Assembly (NCBI GenBank): GCA_027014185.1
Contig: JALWEK010000139.1
Location: 19,248 to 32,124 of the forward strand
Direction: 5' to 3'
Source of the DNA: Aquificaceae bacterium
Lineage (GTDB): Bacteria > Aquificota > Aquificia > Aquificales > Aquificaceae
DNA length: 12,877 bases
This document shows positions 6,547 through 12,877 of the stretch, piece by piece. The notes under the pieces were generated by a model. It made no database searches, was not told where the DNA came from, and saw only the letters and a list, made by a program, of their open reading frames with translations. The first letter of the stretch is position 1, and every line of letters begins with the position of its first letter. The position numbers were made by a program, and so were the translations under genes.

Positions 6547-7566
6547 ATGGACTTCTCCATCTTCGATCACTTTGAGGAAGAGGTAGTTGTTATAGACAGG
6601 AACTTCAGGATAGTCTATGCCAACAGGAAGTACGCAAACGACCTGGGGTACAAGGATCCTAAGGATGTAATAGGCAACTTCTGCTACGTGGTTTCACATC
6701 ATCAGACCCAGCCCTGTGAGGGGGAGTGTCATCCCTGTCCTCTGAGGGAGATCGAACGCACGGGGAAATCTGTGAACGTCGTGCACACCCATTACACCCA
6801 TGACAACAAGGAAGTTCCCGTGGAGATATGCGCCTTTCCCATAGAGAACGGGGAGAAGATAATCCAGATAATAAGGGATATAAAGAGCGACAAGGAGAAG
6901 TACTACCTCTTCAGCCTCTCTCAGAGGCTAAGCTCCGTCGGATTCTTGGCCCTTGGGGTGGCCCATCAGCTAAACACACCCCTGAGCACCATACTCTTGG
7001 CCTTAGAGGAGCTCGAGGATAAGGTGGGCAGCTGTGAGGAGATAGAGACAATAAGGAACGCGGTGAGCGCCTGCAAGGACTACGTGGACAAGCTCCTCTT
7101 TTTGGTGAAGAGGAGTAGCGTGAGGGACCTGGTGGACGTCAAGAAGGCGGTTAGCGACTCAGTGGATATACTGAGGATATACGCAAAGGAGAGGAAGGTA
7201 AATATAGAGACCCAACTTGAGGATGTGGGTTACCAGATGGGTAATGAGGCCGATATAAGGCACCTGGTTCTCAACCTCGTTTTGAACGCGGTTCAGGTAT
7301 CGCCCCCAGGAGAAACGGTAGAGGTAAAGCTTACTAAGGGAAAGGACAGCTGGACCTTGGAGGTCAGGGATAGGGGCCCGGGTATAGAGCAGGAGGAGCT
7401 GAGTAAGATATTCATACCTTTTTACCAGGGAAAGAGCAAGAGTGAAGGCTCTGGGCTTGGCCTCGCCATAGTGGACAGTATAGTTAGGGAGTACGGGGGT
7501 TCAATTGACGTCGATACCAAGCTTGGAGAGGGGACTACCTTCAAGGTTTCCATTCCCCTCCCTTAA
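6547..7566 (+). CDS. Soluble PAS-domain sensor histidine kinase
   Basis: A 339-residue kinase with no membrane segment or signal peptide, so it senses a cytoplasmic cue. A PAS domain fills residues about 5-112 and contains a cysteine cluster: Cys46, His51/52, Cys57, Cys61, Cys64 (C-x10-C-x3-C-x2-CPL), a likely metal or redox site. The dimerisation domain has His140 in VAHQLNTPL, an NtrB-like H-box with Gln where Glu is usual. The ATPase domain shows the N-box LNLVLNAVQ (242-250), DRGPGI (275-280), FIPFYQ (289-294) and GSGLGLAI (301-308). It is divergent from the FccB operon across 181 bp and overlaps the end of the NtrC-family gene by 66 bp tail to tail, so it is very probably that regulator's partner. 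ATG 6547 has only a weak AGG upstream; a GATAAA at 6532-6537 could be a -10 box giving a very short leader. The ligand is unknown. Confidence 0.9.
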   Translation: MDFSIFDHFEEEVVVIDRNFRIVYANRKYANDLGYKDPKDVIGNFCYVVSHHQTQPCEGECHPCPLREIERTGKSVNVVHTHYTHDNKEVPVEICAFPIENGEKIIQIIRDIKSDKEKYYLFSLSQRLSSVGFLALGVAHQLNTPLSTILLALEELEDKVGSCEEIETIRNAVSACKDYVDKLLFLVKRSSVRDLVDVKKAVSDSVDILRIYAKERKVNIETQLEDVGYQMGNEADIRHLVLNLVLNAVQVSPPGETVEVKLTKGKDSWTLEVRDRGPGIEQEELSKIFIPFYQGKSKSEGSGLGLAIVDSIVREYGGSIDVDTKLGEGTTFKVSIPLP

Positions 7567-8868
7567 CTCTTTCAGCTTCCTGAATACGGTTCTCCTGCTG
7601 CATCCCAGGACCTTCGCCACCTTGTCCACGCTCCCCAGCTTCTTGTAAAGGTAGGCGGTGTAGAGGATCTCTAGCTCCTTCAACGAGGGCATGCTTGAAA
7701 ACACGTTCTCTATGCAGGCTTCCCTTCTGTCCTCTGCAGGAAGGCATAGGTTCTCGTCTATGTACTCTCCCTTCGAGAGCAGGGAAGCCCTCTCTATGGC
7801 GTTCCTGAGCTCCCTTATGTTCCCGGGCCAGTCGTAGGCCATGAGCTTCTTCAGGGTCTCTTTCTTGATCTTCTTCCTGTACCTCTTGAGGAACGCCTCC
7901 ACGAGGAGAGGTATGTCCTCCTTCCTCTCCCTCAGAGGCGGTATCTCCACCTCCATCGTGTTTATCCTGTACAGGAGATCGCTCCTGAACTCCCCTCTCC
8001 TCACCATCTCCTTCAGATCCCTGTTAGTAGCGGAGATTATCCTAACGTCCACCCTGTGCTCTCTGAGCCCGCCCACCCTCCTGAACCTCCTCGTCTCAAC
8101 AAACCTCAGGAGCTTAGCCTGAACGGGGAGGGGTATCTCCCCTATCTCGTCCAGGAACAGGGTCCCTCCGTCCGCGAGCTCTACAAGTCCCAGCTTCCTG
8201 CTCGTGGCTCCGGTGTAGGCTCCCTTCTCGTGGCCGAAGAGCTCACTTTCGAACAGATGTTCCGGTATGGCGCCGCAGTCCACCACTATGAATGGCTTTT
8301 CTCTTCTCTCTGAGAGCCTGTGTATATATCTTGCAAAGATCTCTTTCCCTGTTCCCGTCTCTCCTCTCAGGAGTACGTTTATATCGCTCCTCGCCGCCCC
8401 CTCTATCATCTGGAGAACGTTCTTAAAGGCGGGGCTCCTTGTCTCGAAGGTTATCTCATGTTCCTTATCGAAGAGGAAGCTCTTGAGGGCTCTGTTCTCA
8501 TCCTCAAGGCGCTTTTCCTTAAGAGCCTTGTCTATGCTCACTTCAAGAATGTCGAAGGAGAAGGGTTTTTGGATAAAGTCGGAGGCCCCGGCCTTCATGG
8601 CCTCCACGGCGGTGCTCACGTCCCCGTATCCTGTTATCACTATGAACTTGGCGCTGGTGCGGGGAGCGAACTTTCTTAGGAGATCCAGTCCGCTCATGTC
8701 CGTTAGCTTTATATCTATCAGGATTACGTCGTAAACTCCCTTCTCTATGAGCTCCCCGGCCTCCTTACCGCTCCTGACCGCATCTACCCTGAACCCCCTC
8801 TTCCGGAGCTTTCTCTCTATCAGAGCGTTTAAGCTCTCGTCGTCCTCAACTACCAGTATCCCACCCAT
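7501..8868 (-). CDS. NtrC-family sigma-54-dependent response regulator
   Basis: A 455-residue activator with all three NtrC parts. The receiver domain is residues 1-120, with acidic Asp9/Asp10, phospho-acceptor Asp52 and Lys101. The AAA+ domain is about 142-372: Walker A GETGTGKE (169-176), the sigma-54 contact loop GAYTGA (216-221, Tyr in place of the usual Phe), Walker B TLFLDE (236-241) and the arginine-finger region RSDLLYR (295-301). A Fis-type helix-turn-helix is at about 412-434 (SVDKVAKVLGCSRRTVFRKL). It should bind DNA upstream of RpoN promoters and open them by ATP hydrolysis. The frame is open upstream to 9051, but that extension runs through the HARP gene; ATG 8868 opens a normal receiver domain (MGGILVVEDD). 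It has no Shine-Dalgarno and may be leaderless. Its 3' end overlaps the kinase gene by 66 bp. The expected target is the sigma-54 promoter at 6403-6419. Confidence 0.92.
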   Translation of the reverse strand: MGGILVVEDDESLNALIERKLRKRGFRVDAVRSGKEAGELIEKGVYDVILIDIKLTDMSGLDLLRKFAPRTSAKFIVITGYGDVSTAVEAMKAGASDFIQKPFSFDILEVSIDKALKEKRLEDENRALKSFLFDKEHEITFETRSPAFKNVLQMIEGAARSDINVLLRGETGTGKEIFARYIHRLSERREKPFIVVDCGAIPEHLFESELFGHEKGAYTGATSRKLGLVELADGGTLFLDEIGEIPLPVQAKLLRFVETRRFRRVGGLREHRVDVRIISATNRDLKEMVRRGEFRSDLLYRINTMEVEIPPLRERKEDIPLLVEAFLKRYRKKIKKETLKKLMAYDWPGNIRELRNAIERASLLSKGEYIDENLCLPAEDRREACIENVFSSMPSLKELEILYTAYLYKKLGSVDKVAKVLGCSRRTVFRKLKELREGNGNLEGSPLSKLGIDVN

Positions 8869-8869
8869 A

Positions 8870-8885
8870 GTGTCAATTTTGACAC
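8870..8885. promoter_or_regulatory. Palindromic operator between regulator and HARP genes
   Basis: GTGTCAATTTTGACAC, with perfect 7-bp arms around a 2-bp centre, starting 2 bases from the regulator's ATG. It covers the regulator's candidate -10 region and matches site 1 upstream of the FccB operon at 13 of 16 bases. The simplest reading is that the NtrC-family protein binds here and limits its own synthesis. Confidence 0.6.
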
Positions 8886-8903
8886 GCGGAGGGTAAAAGT
8901 CAA
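8875..8903 (-). promoter_or_regulatory. Candidate sigma-70 promoter of the NtrC-family gene
   Basis: Minus strand TTGACT (8898-8903), a 16-bp spacer and CAAAAT (8876-8881, 4 of 6). Transcription would begin at about 8868-8870, that is at the start codon, which fits the absence of a ribosome site. The operator at 8870-8885 overlaps the -10 box and start point. Confidence 0.4.
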
Positions 8904-8913
8904 TTAAGACTTT
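8896..8913. repeat. Second inverted repeat in the divergent intergenic region
   Basis: AAAGTC-AATTAA-GACTTT, 6-bp arms with a 6-bp centre. The core GTCAATTNNGAC resembles the 8870-8885 operator (10 of 12 bases), centres 27 bp apart. It could be a weaker site for the same regulator or belong to HARP control. AAGACTT occurs again at 8931-8937. Confidence 0.3.
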
Positions 8914-8924
8914 CTTTCCCCGGC

Positions 8925-8930
8925 TAAAAT
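8925..8930 (+). promoter_or_regulatory. Candidate -10 box of the HARP gene
   Basis: TAAAAT (5 of 6 to TATAAT), 7 bases before ATG 8938. Transcription would start at or next to the ATG, making the message leaderless; no Shine-Dalgarno is present. The -35 match is poor. TTGACA at 8879-8884 with AATTAA at 8902-8907 is an alternative. Confidence 0.35.
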
Positions 8931-8937
8931 AAGACTT

Positions 8938-9534
8938 ATGGAGAACTTCATACTCGACACGAGCGTCTTCACAAATCCGGACGTTTACCAGACCTTCGGT
9001 GAGACGGACCAGCTCGGAGCTGTAGAGAACTTCATCCATCTTGCCATACACTCGGGAGCTAACTTCTACATGCCCACTTCGGTGTATGACGAGATGCTAA
9101 AGATGGTGAACCTCAGGCATCTTGCCCCTGAGTTCGAGATGGTTGTAAGGATAAGGTCTCCCAGAAAGTACTCGATAATGATACCCAGCGAGATACTCTA
9201 CGAGCTCATAGAGGAGATAAGGCACAGGATAAACAAGGGCCTCAGGATAGCGGAAGAGCACACCAAGGAGGCGGGCAAGCTGGCGGAGGAGGACGTGGGC
9301 AAGGTGGTAAACAAACTGAGGGAGAAGTACAGGGAAGCCCTTAGGCAGGGGATAATAGACAGCAGGGAGGACGTGGACGTACTTCTGCTCGCCTACGAGC
9401 TCGATGGTGTGATAGTTACCGCCGACGAGGGTCTCAGGAAGTGGGCCGACAAGGTGGGTATAAAGCTGATAGACCCCAGAAACTTCAAGGGTATCCTAGA
9501 GAGCCTAATCAAACACAAGGCCGCCGCTGAGTAG
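8938..9534 (+). CDS. HARP, protein-only RNase P (PIN domain)
   Basis: A 198-residue PIN-domain nuclease of the family also called RNA ligase partner. Its Aquifex aeolicus member Aq_880 (about 190 residues) is a minimal RNA-free RNase P that cuts the 5' leader from pre-tRNA. The PIN acidic residues are in place: Asp7 (ILDTSVF), Asp141, Asp145 and Asp163 (DSREDVD...TADEGL). These line up, with a 3-residue shift, with the active-site Asp positions I recall for Aq_880. Residues about 85-135 are charged and helical ([15 protein letters not shown]), matching the helical spike used for oligomer formation and tRNA binding. The start at ATG 8938 gives [10 protein letters not shown], as expected for the family. 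It is divergent from the NtrC-family gene across 69 bp and its last 30 bp overlap the RNA ligase gene tail to tail. If the genome lacks rnpA/rnpB, as in Aquifex, this is the tRNA 5'-processing enzyme. Confidence 0.92.
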   Translation: MENFILDTSVFTNPDVYQTFGETDQLGAVENFIHLAIHSGANFYMPTSVYDEMLKMVNLRHLAPEFEMVVRIRSPRKYSIMIPSEILYELIEEIRHRINKGLRIAEEHTKEAGKLAEEDVGKVVNKLREKYREALRQGIIDSREDVDVLLLAYELDGVIVTADEGLRKWADKVGIKLIDPRNFKGILESLIKHKAAAE

Positions 9535-10602
9535 GTGCCCCAATAGTCCCGTCATGTTCAGGAAGATCTTGTCGAAGGTGAGAACCCAGTACCCGTCCTC
9601 TTCCCTCAGATCCCTCTGGACGACCTGAATGTGCTTCGAGGTTCTGTGCAGAAGCTCCATCAGAGCCAGGGCGTTTTCCCTTTTGTGGAACCGGCATCTG
9701 AACGTTCTGTAAACCTTGTGCTCCTTCTTGAACTGCTCTATGGCGTCGAAGAGACCATCTATGAAAGCCCTGCCGAGCTCCTCGTAGAGGTGCTCCGTTT
9801 TCTCTATACCCTCCTCCTCCATGAATAGGACGAGCCTCAGTATCCTGTTCGTATAGTACTCCGGAGGGAGCTGGAGCATGTTCTTCGCCGTAACCTTTAT
9901 ATCGCTCAGGTTTGCGTAGCTCGTTATGTACTTAGCCCGCCTGTTCTCCTCCGAGTCCTCCTTCAGAACTACCCCTTCCCTGCCCTCCTCGTTCAACCTT
10001 ATAAGCAGTTTCTTGAGCTTCTCAACCTCTCCGTGGATGAACCTCCCGAAGACCTCTACGCTCGGCAGAGAGAACTTCTCTATTAGCTTCAGCTTCTCCT
10101 CTTGCTTTAAAAAACCCTGCTCGTTCTTTCTCATTATGTCGAAGACGAAGAACCTTACGTCTTCCTGCACGAACGGAGGACTCTCCTCTATATAGGGGTT
10201 CTCGGGACCTGCAACCTCTGCGCAGAGTATCAGATCTGGGTTCTCCTCAAAGAAATCTAGGTTTATAAAATCCTGAAGCCTGTCGGTGGTGAAGGGACAC
10301 AGATACCCTCCCCTCGATAATGCTACTACCCTGTCTCCGACCCTGAATATCCTTACGTTGTAGCCGTCAACCTTCTCCTCTACCCAGAAGGGGTTTTTGA
10401 ACTGCTCCTTTAACCCCTTTTCGAGCATGAAGATCCTTCCTATATGGGGGTATCCCCATATGACCGTGTCCTGAAATATCGCGGTCCCTCTGGGGATGTC
10501 CTTGTAGTCGTCGGAGAACCTGAGGTATTCGAAACCTAAGAACTCTTCTGAGCGTGCCTTCCTCTGCCTTACGGCTTCCTTAACAAGGCTTACATCAATC
10601 AC
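9505..10602 (-). CDS. ATP-dependent RNA ligase, archaeal Rnl3 (Pab1020) family
   Basis: A 365-residue nucleotidyltransferase of the RNA ligase family known from Pyrococcus and Methanothermobacter (about 380 residues), which joins or circularises RNA ends through a lysyl-AMP intermediate. Motif I is [11 protein letters not shown], with Lys77 as the AMP-binding residue. [10 protein letters not shown] (95-104) follows, then motif [13 protein letters not shown] (128-137), IIIa FFVFDI (151-156), [10 protein letters not shown] (209-216) and a Lys-containing motif V near 224-240. The C-terminal 120 residues are the helical dimerisation domain of this family. The start is a GTG at 10602 that overlaps the end of purQ by 8 bp. 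No Shine-Dalgarno is seen, so translation probably depends on purQ. Its end overlaps HARP by 30 bp on the opposite strand. The natural RNA substrate is unknown; the pairing points to tRNA or other structured RNA repair or processing. Confidence 0.92.
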   Translation of the reverse strand: MIDVSLVKEAVRQRKARSEEFLGFEYLRFSDDYKDIPRGTAIFQDTVIWGYPHIGRIFMLEKGLKEQFKNPFWVEEKVDGYNVRIFRVGDRVVALSRGGYLCPFTTDRLQDFINLDFFEENPDLILCAEVAGPENPYIEESPPFVQEDVRFFVFDIMRKNEQGFLKQEEKLKLIEKFSLPSVEVFGRFIHGEVEKLKKLLIRLNEEGREGVVLKEDSEENRRAKYITSYANLSDIKVTAKNMLQLPPEYYTNRILRLVLFMEEEGIEKTEHLYEELGRAFIDGLFDAIEQFKKEHKVYRTFRCRFHKRENALALMELLHRTSKHIQVVQRDLREEDGYWVLTFDKIFLNMTGLLGHLLSGGLVFD

Positions 10603-11278
10603 TTATTAGAGAATACCACAGCATGAGACCGTCGTGGCTACCCAGGATGTCCTCCGAAGCCCTCTCCGGGTGGGGCATCATCCCGAAGACGTTTCCCTCT
10701 TTGTTCATCACCCCCGCTATGTTGGATACCGAACCGTTCGGGTTCGCTCCGTCGGTAGCGTTTCCGTCCTGATCCACGTACCTGAAAAGGATCTGTCCCC
10801 TCTCTTCCAGCCTTTTAAGTTCATCCTCTGGAACGTAATACCTGCCGTCGTGGTGGGCTATCGGGATCCTCAGGATCTCACCCTCGTCGAGCTTTTTGGT
10901 GAGCGTTGTGGTGTTGTTCTCTACCCTAAGGTAAACGTCCTTGCAGACGAATCTCATGTTCAGGTTGGGAAGGAGAGCTCCCGGGAGGAGGTGCAGCTCT
11001 GTTAAAATCTGAAAGCCGTTGCATATGCCTAGGACGAGCTTTCCTCTGCCCGCGAACTCCACCACCGCCTCTGCAAGGGGACTTTTGGCCGCCAGAGCAC
11101 CGGGTCTCAGATAGTCTCCGTAGGAAAAGCCCCCGGGGAGGACGACACAGTCGTACTTTGAGAGATCCTTCTGATCGTAGAATACGAAATCGACATCCTT
11201 TTCGAGGACATCTCTTATTATGTAGAAGGTGTCGTAGTCGCAGTTGGACCCGGGGAAGACGCAGACTGCAAACCTCAT
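10595..11278 (-). CDS. purQ: PurQ, glutaminase subunit of FGAM synthase
   Basis: A 227-residue class I glutamine amidotransferase, the same length as Bacillus PurQ. It releases ammonia from glutamine for the PurL subunit, which turns FGAR into FGAM in purine synthesis. FPGSNCD is at 8-14, PGGFSYGDYLRPGALAA at 48-64, nucleophile Cys86 in GICNGFQ, and the other catalytic residues His203 and Glu205 in MPHPER. The start codon overlaps the purS stop in TGATG (1 bp shared) and its own end overlaps the RNA ligase start by 8 bp, so the chain is tightly coupled. The purL gene is not in this window. Confidence 0.96.
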   Translation of the reverse strand: MRFAVCVFPGSNCDYDTFYIIRDVLEKDVDFVFYDQKDLSKYDCVVLPGGFSYGDYLRPGALAAKSPLAEAVVEFAGRGKLVLGICNGFQILTELHLLPGALLPNLNMRFVCKDVYLRVENNTTTLTKKLDEGEILRIPIAHHDGRYYVPEDELKRLEERGQILFRYVDQDGNATDGANPNGSVSNIAGVMNKEGNVFGMMPHPERASEDILGSHDGLMLWYSLISD

Positions 11279-11499
11279 CAGAGTTCCTCTATCTCGTAGT
11301 CCTCTATAAGGGGGTTGATGATGAACTTCTCCACCAGTTTCTTTACGTCCTCCCCCTCTTCCACTTCCAGCTCTACCAGCTTCCCCACCTTAACGTGCCG
11401 GACCTTAAAACCGTTATCCTTGAGCATTTCCTCTACGGCCCTCCCCTGGGGATCGAGGAGGCCCTCCTTAGGTTTGATCAGAACCCTCACTCTCTTCAT
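11278..11499 (-). CDS. purS: PurS, small subunit of FGAM synthase
   Basis: A 73-residue protein of the usual PurS size that holds PurQ and PurL together and helps channel ammonia. It shows the family start ([16 protein letters not shown], residues 4-19), the middle [12 protein letters not shown], and the C-terminal [10 protein letters not shown]. Its ATG lies inside the end of gyrA (32-bp overlap, different frame), with GAGGG and GGAAG just before it. Position directly before purQ confirms the call. Confidence 0.94.
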   Translation of the reverse strand: MKRVRVLIKPKEGLLDPQGRAVEEMLKDNGFKVRHVKVGKLVELEVEEGEDVKKLVEKFIINPLIEDYEIEEL

Positions 11500-12877
11500 C
11501 TTCCTTTCCCTCAGACTTTATAACTACCCTCCTTATCTCGTCCTCATCCTCCAGGTCCCACCTGGGTTTTGCAAGTCTGTCCCTCTTGGTTAAGGGGATC
11601 TCGTCCGCCCTTATCTTATCGTAGAAAGCCTTTCCAAGTTTCGTGCTCACTAGAACCTCGAGCTCGTCCTTTATAGGCAGAAGGTCTATGAGCCTCTCTC
11701 TTGCAGATCCTAGAACGCCCACACCCTTTACACCCCTGTTTCTAACCGCTATCTCCTCCTGGTATATCCTCTTAACCTTACCGTCGGGCGTGACGACGAT
11801 CAGGAACGGCTCTTCTTTTATAGTCCTTATACCAACCACCTCATCCCCGTCTTCGACCTTTATCCCCTGTGCTCCTTTAGTTCCCGGTGTGGCGGGAGGT
11901 ATCTCCCTTACGCTGAACCTGGCTACCTTGCCTTTCCTCGTGAATACGAGGACGTCGCTCATATCTATCGACTGGGAGATTCCAACCACCTCGTCGTCCT
12001 CGGCGAGCTTTATTATCCTCATTCCCTGAGCCTTGTACTCGAACTCAACTAGGGGGATCTTCTTTATCATCCCGTTCCTTGTAGCGAGGAGGAGCCTGTC
12101 GGCGAACCTTTCCCTTATGAAGGCCCCCACTATCCTCTCCCCAGACTCCTTGAAGTGGACCTTGCTGCCCCTGAGGGCCTGAGATCCAGCGAGCCAGTAA
12201 ACCCTTCCCCTGTTGGAGACCAAAAAGAGCCCTTCGGTGAAGGGAACGTCGAGTATGTCCACTACGGGGGCCTCGCCCTCGGGCATCTCCTCTACGGGAA
12301 CTACCTTACCGTTCTCGAGAACTGTAACTACAAGAGAGCCTTCCTCGGGCTCACCCTCGAGCCCCTCTATGAATGTTCTCCTGGGATCTCCGTACCTCTT
12401 TACCAGCTGCTGGGTCTCCTCTATGAATATCTTTATCCTCTCCTCCTCACTGCCTATAACTTTGCGGTAGTAGTCGATCTTCTGAAGCAGATCCGCCTCC
12501 TCCTGTCTCAGCTTGTCCCTCTCGAGGGATGTGAGCCTGTGGAGTCTGAGATCCAGAACCGCCTGGGCCTGCCTCTCTGTCAGACCGAAGCGCGCCTGGA
12601 GCATCTCCCTCGCCTCGGCGGGATCCTTGGACCTCCTTATTCCCTCTATAACCTCGTCTAGGTTGTTTATCGCTATCAGGAGCCCCTGAACCACGTGGAG
12701 TCTGTCTTCGGCCTTCTTTAAAAAGAACCTCGTCCTCCTCAGGATTACCTCGAGCCTGTGCTTTATGAACTCCCTGAGGAGCTCCTTTATGCCCACCAGC
12801 TTGGGCTCTCCGTTTATGAGAACCACGAGGTTGACGGGAAAGCCCTTCCTGAGCTGGGTGTACTTGAACAGCTTCTT
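11468..12877 (-). CDS. gyrA: DNA topoisomerase II subunit A (GyrA), 5' part missing
   Basis: The frame is open to the window edge; 469 C-terminal residues are present. Residues 1-17 (KKLFKYTQL...FPVNL) are the end of the DNA-gate region, 20-165 the coiled coil and C-gate ([17 protein letters not shown], 99-115; YGDPRR, 162-167), and about 175-455 a beta-pinwheel C-terminal domain with repeats such as RNGMIKK, RKGKVAR and PDGKVKR. The tail [10 protein letters not shown] is acidic. The GyrA box (QRRGGKG), which lets gyrase wrap DNA and add negative supercoils, should fall near residues 190-205; only [17 protein letters not shown] is there. The only similar string is RNRGVKGVG in a later blade. 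Aquifex aeolicus GyrA is reported to lack the box too and to relax rather than supercoil DNA. The stop lies 32 bp inside purS. By sequence the protein could equally be called ParC; gyrA is used because of the Aquifex precedent. Confidence 0.9.
   Translation of the reverse strand, partial: KKLFKYTQLRKGFPVNLVVLINGEPKLVGIKELLREFIKHRLEVILRRTRFFLKKAEDRLHVVQGLLIAINNLDEVIEGIRRSKDPAEAREMLQARFGLTERQAQAVLDLRLHRLTSLERDKLRQEEADLLQKIDYYRKVIGSEEERIKIFIEETQQLVKRYGDPRRTFIEGLEGEPEEGSLVVTVLENGKVVPVEEMPEGEAPVVDILDVPFTEGLFLVSNRGRVYWLAGSQALRGSKVHFKESGERIVGAFIRERFADRLLLATRNGMIKKIPLVEFEYKAQGMRIIKLAEDDEVVGISQSIDMSDVLVFTRKGKVARFSVREIPPATPGTKGAQGIKVEDGDEVVGIRTIKEEPFLIVVTPDGKVKRIYQEEIAVRNRGVKGVGVLGSARERLIDLLPIKDELEVLVSTKLGKAFYDKIRADEIPLTKRDRLAKPRWDLEDEDEIRRVVIKSEGKEDEESEGSDQT

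Noticed and set aside
6715..6740. A possible heme c site in the PAS domain of the kinase.
   Set aside because: The residues read CEGECH, that is C-x3-C-H, not CXXCH, and the protein is cytoplasmic, where heme c is not attached.
8869..9051. An N-terminal extension of the NtrC-family protein up to 9051.
   Set aside because: It runs antisense through HARP coding sequence and adds 61 residues before a standard receiver-domain start.

Overview
The window looks like part of a chromosome of a thermophilic, chemolithotrophic bacterium of the Aquificota (Aquifex/Hydrogenobacter type). The evidence is an Aquifex-type protein-only RNase P (HARP) paired with an archaeal-type RNA ligase, a GyrA C-terminal domain with no visible GyrA box, heavy use of AGG and ATA codons, and periplasmic sulfide-oxidation flavoproteins. 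The genus is not determined.

Layout, left to right. 1-621 (minus): 3' part of argJ (arginine synthesis). 628-1665 (minus): an exported OmpA-domain protein. 1749-6365 (minus): a compact four-gene operon read right to left as fccB-like 1, fccB-like 2, Rieske protein, fccB-like 3. All four products carry twin-arginine signals, and all three flavoproteins keep the FAD-linking cysteine and the redox cysteine pair of flavocytochrome c sulfide dehydrogenase. No cytochrome subunit is encoded here. 6547-7566 (plus): a soluble PAS histidine kinase with a cysteine cluster. 7501-8868 (minus): an NtrC-family sigma-54 activator, tail to tail with the kinase. 8938-9534 (plus): HARP RNase P. 9505-12877 (minus): partial gyrA, purS, purQ and the RNA ligase in an overlapping chain.

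The main result is a regulatory circuit. A perfect-consensus sigma-54 promoter at 6403-6419 drives the FccB/Rieske operon. Two related 16-bp palindromes, 21 bp apart, lie about 88 and 109 bp upstream of the expected transcription start, where an activator of this class binds. A near-identical palindrome (13/16 to the better site) lies against the start codon of the NtrC-family gene. The inference is that the kinase senses a redox or sulfur signal, phosphorylates the activator, and the activator turns on a periplasmic sulfur-oxidation module of three FccB paralogues and a Rieske protein while controlling its own gene.

The right half is housekeeping in unusual arrangements: HARP and its RNA ligase partner overlap tail to tail, and the ligase is the last gene of a gyrA-purS-purQ chain. 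No tRNA, rRNA, CRISPR, insertion sequence or convincing intrinsic terminator was seen. No non-coding stretch exceeds about 180 bp.
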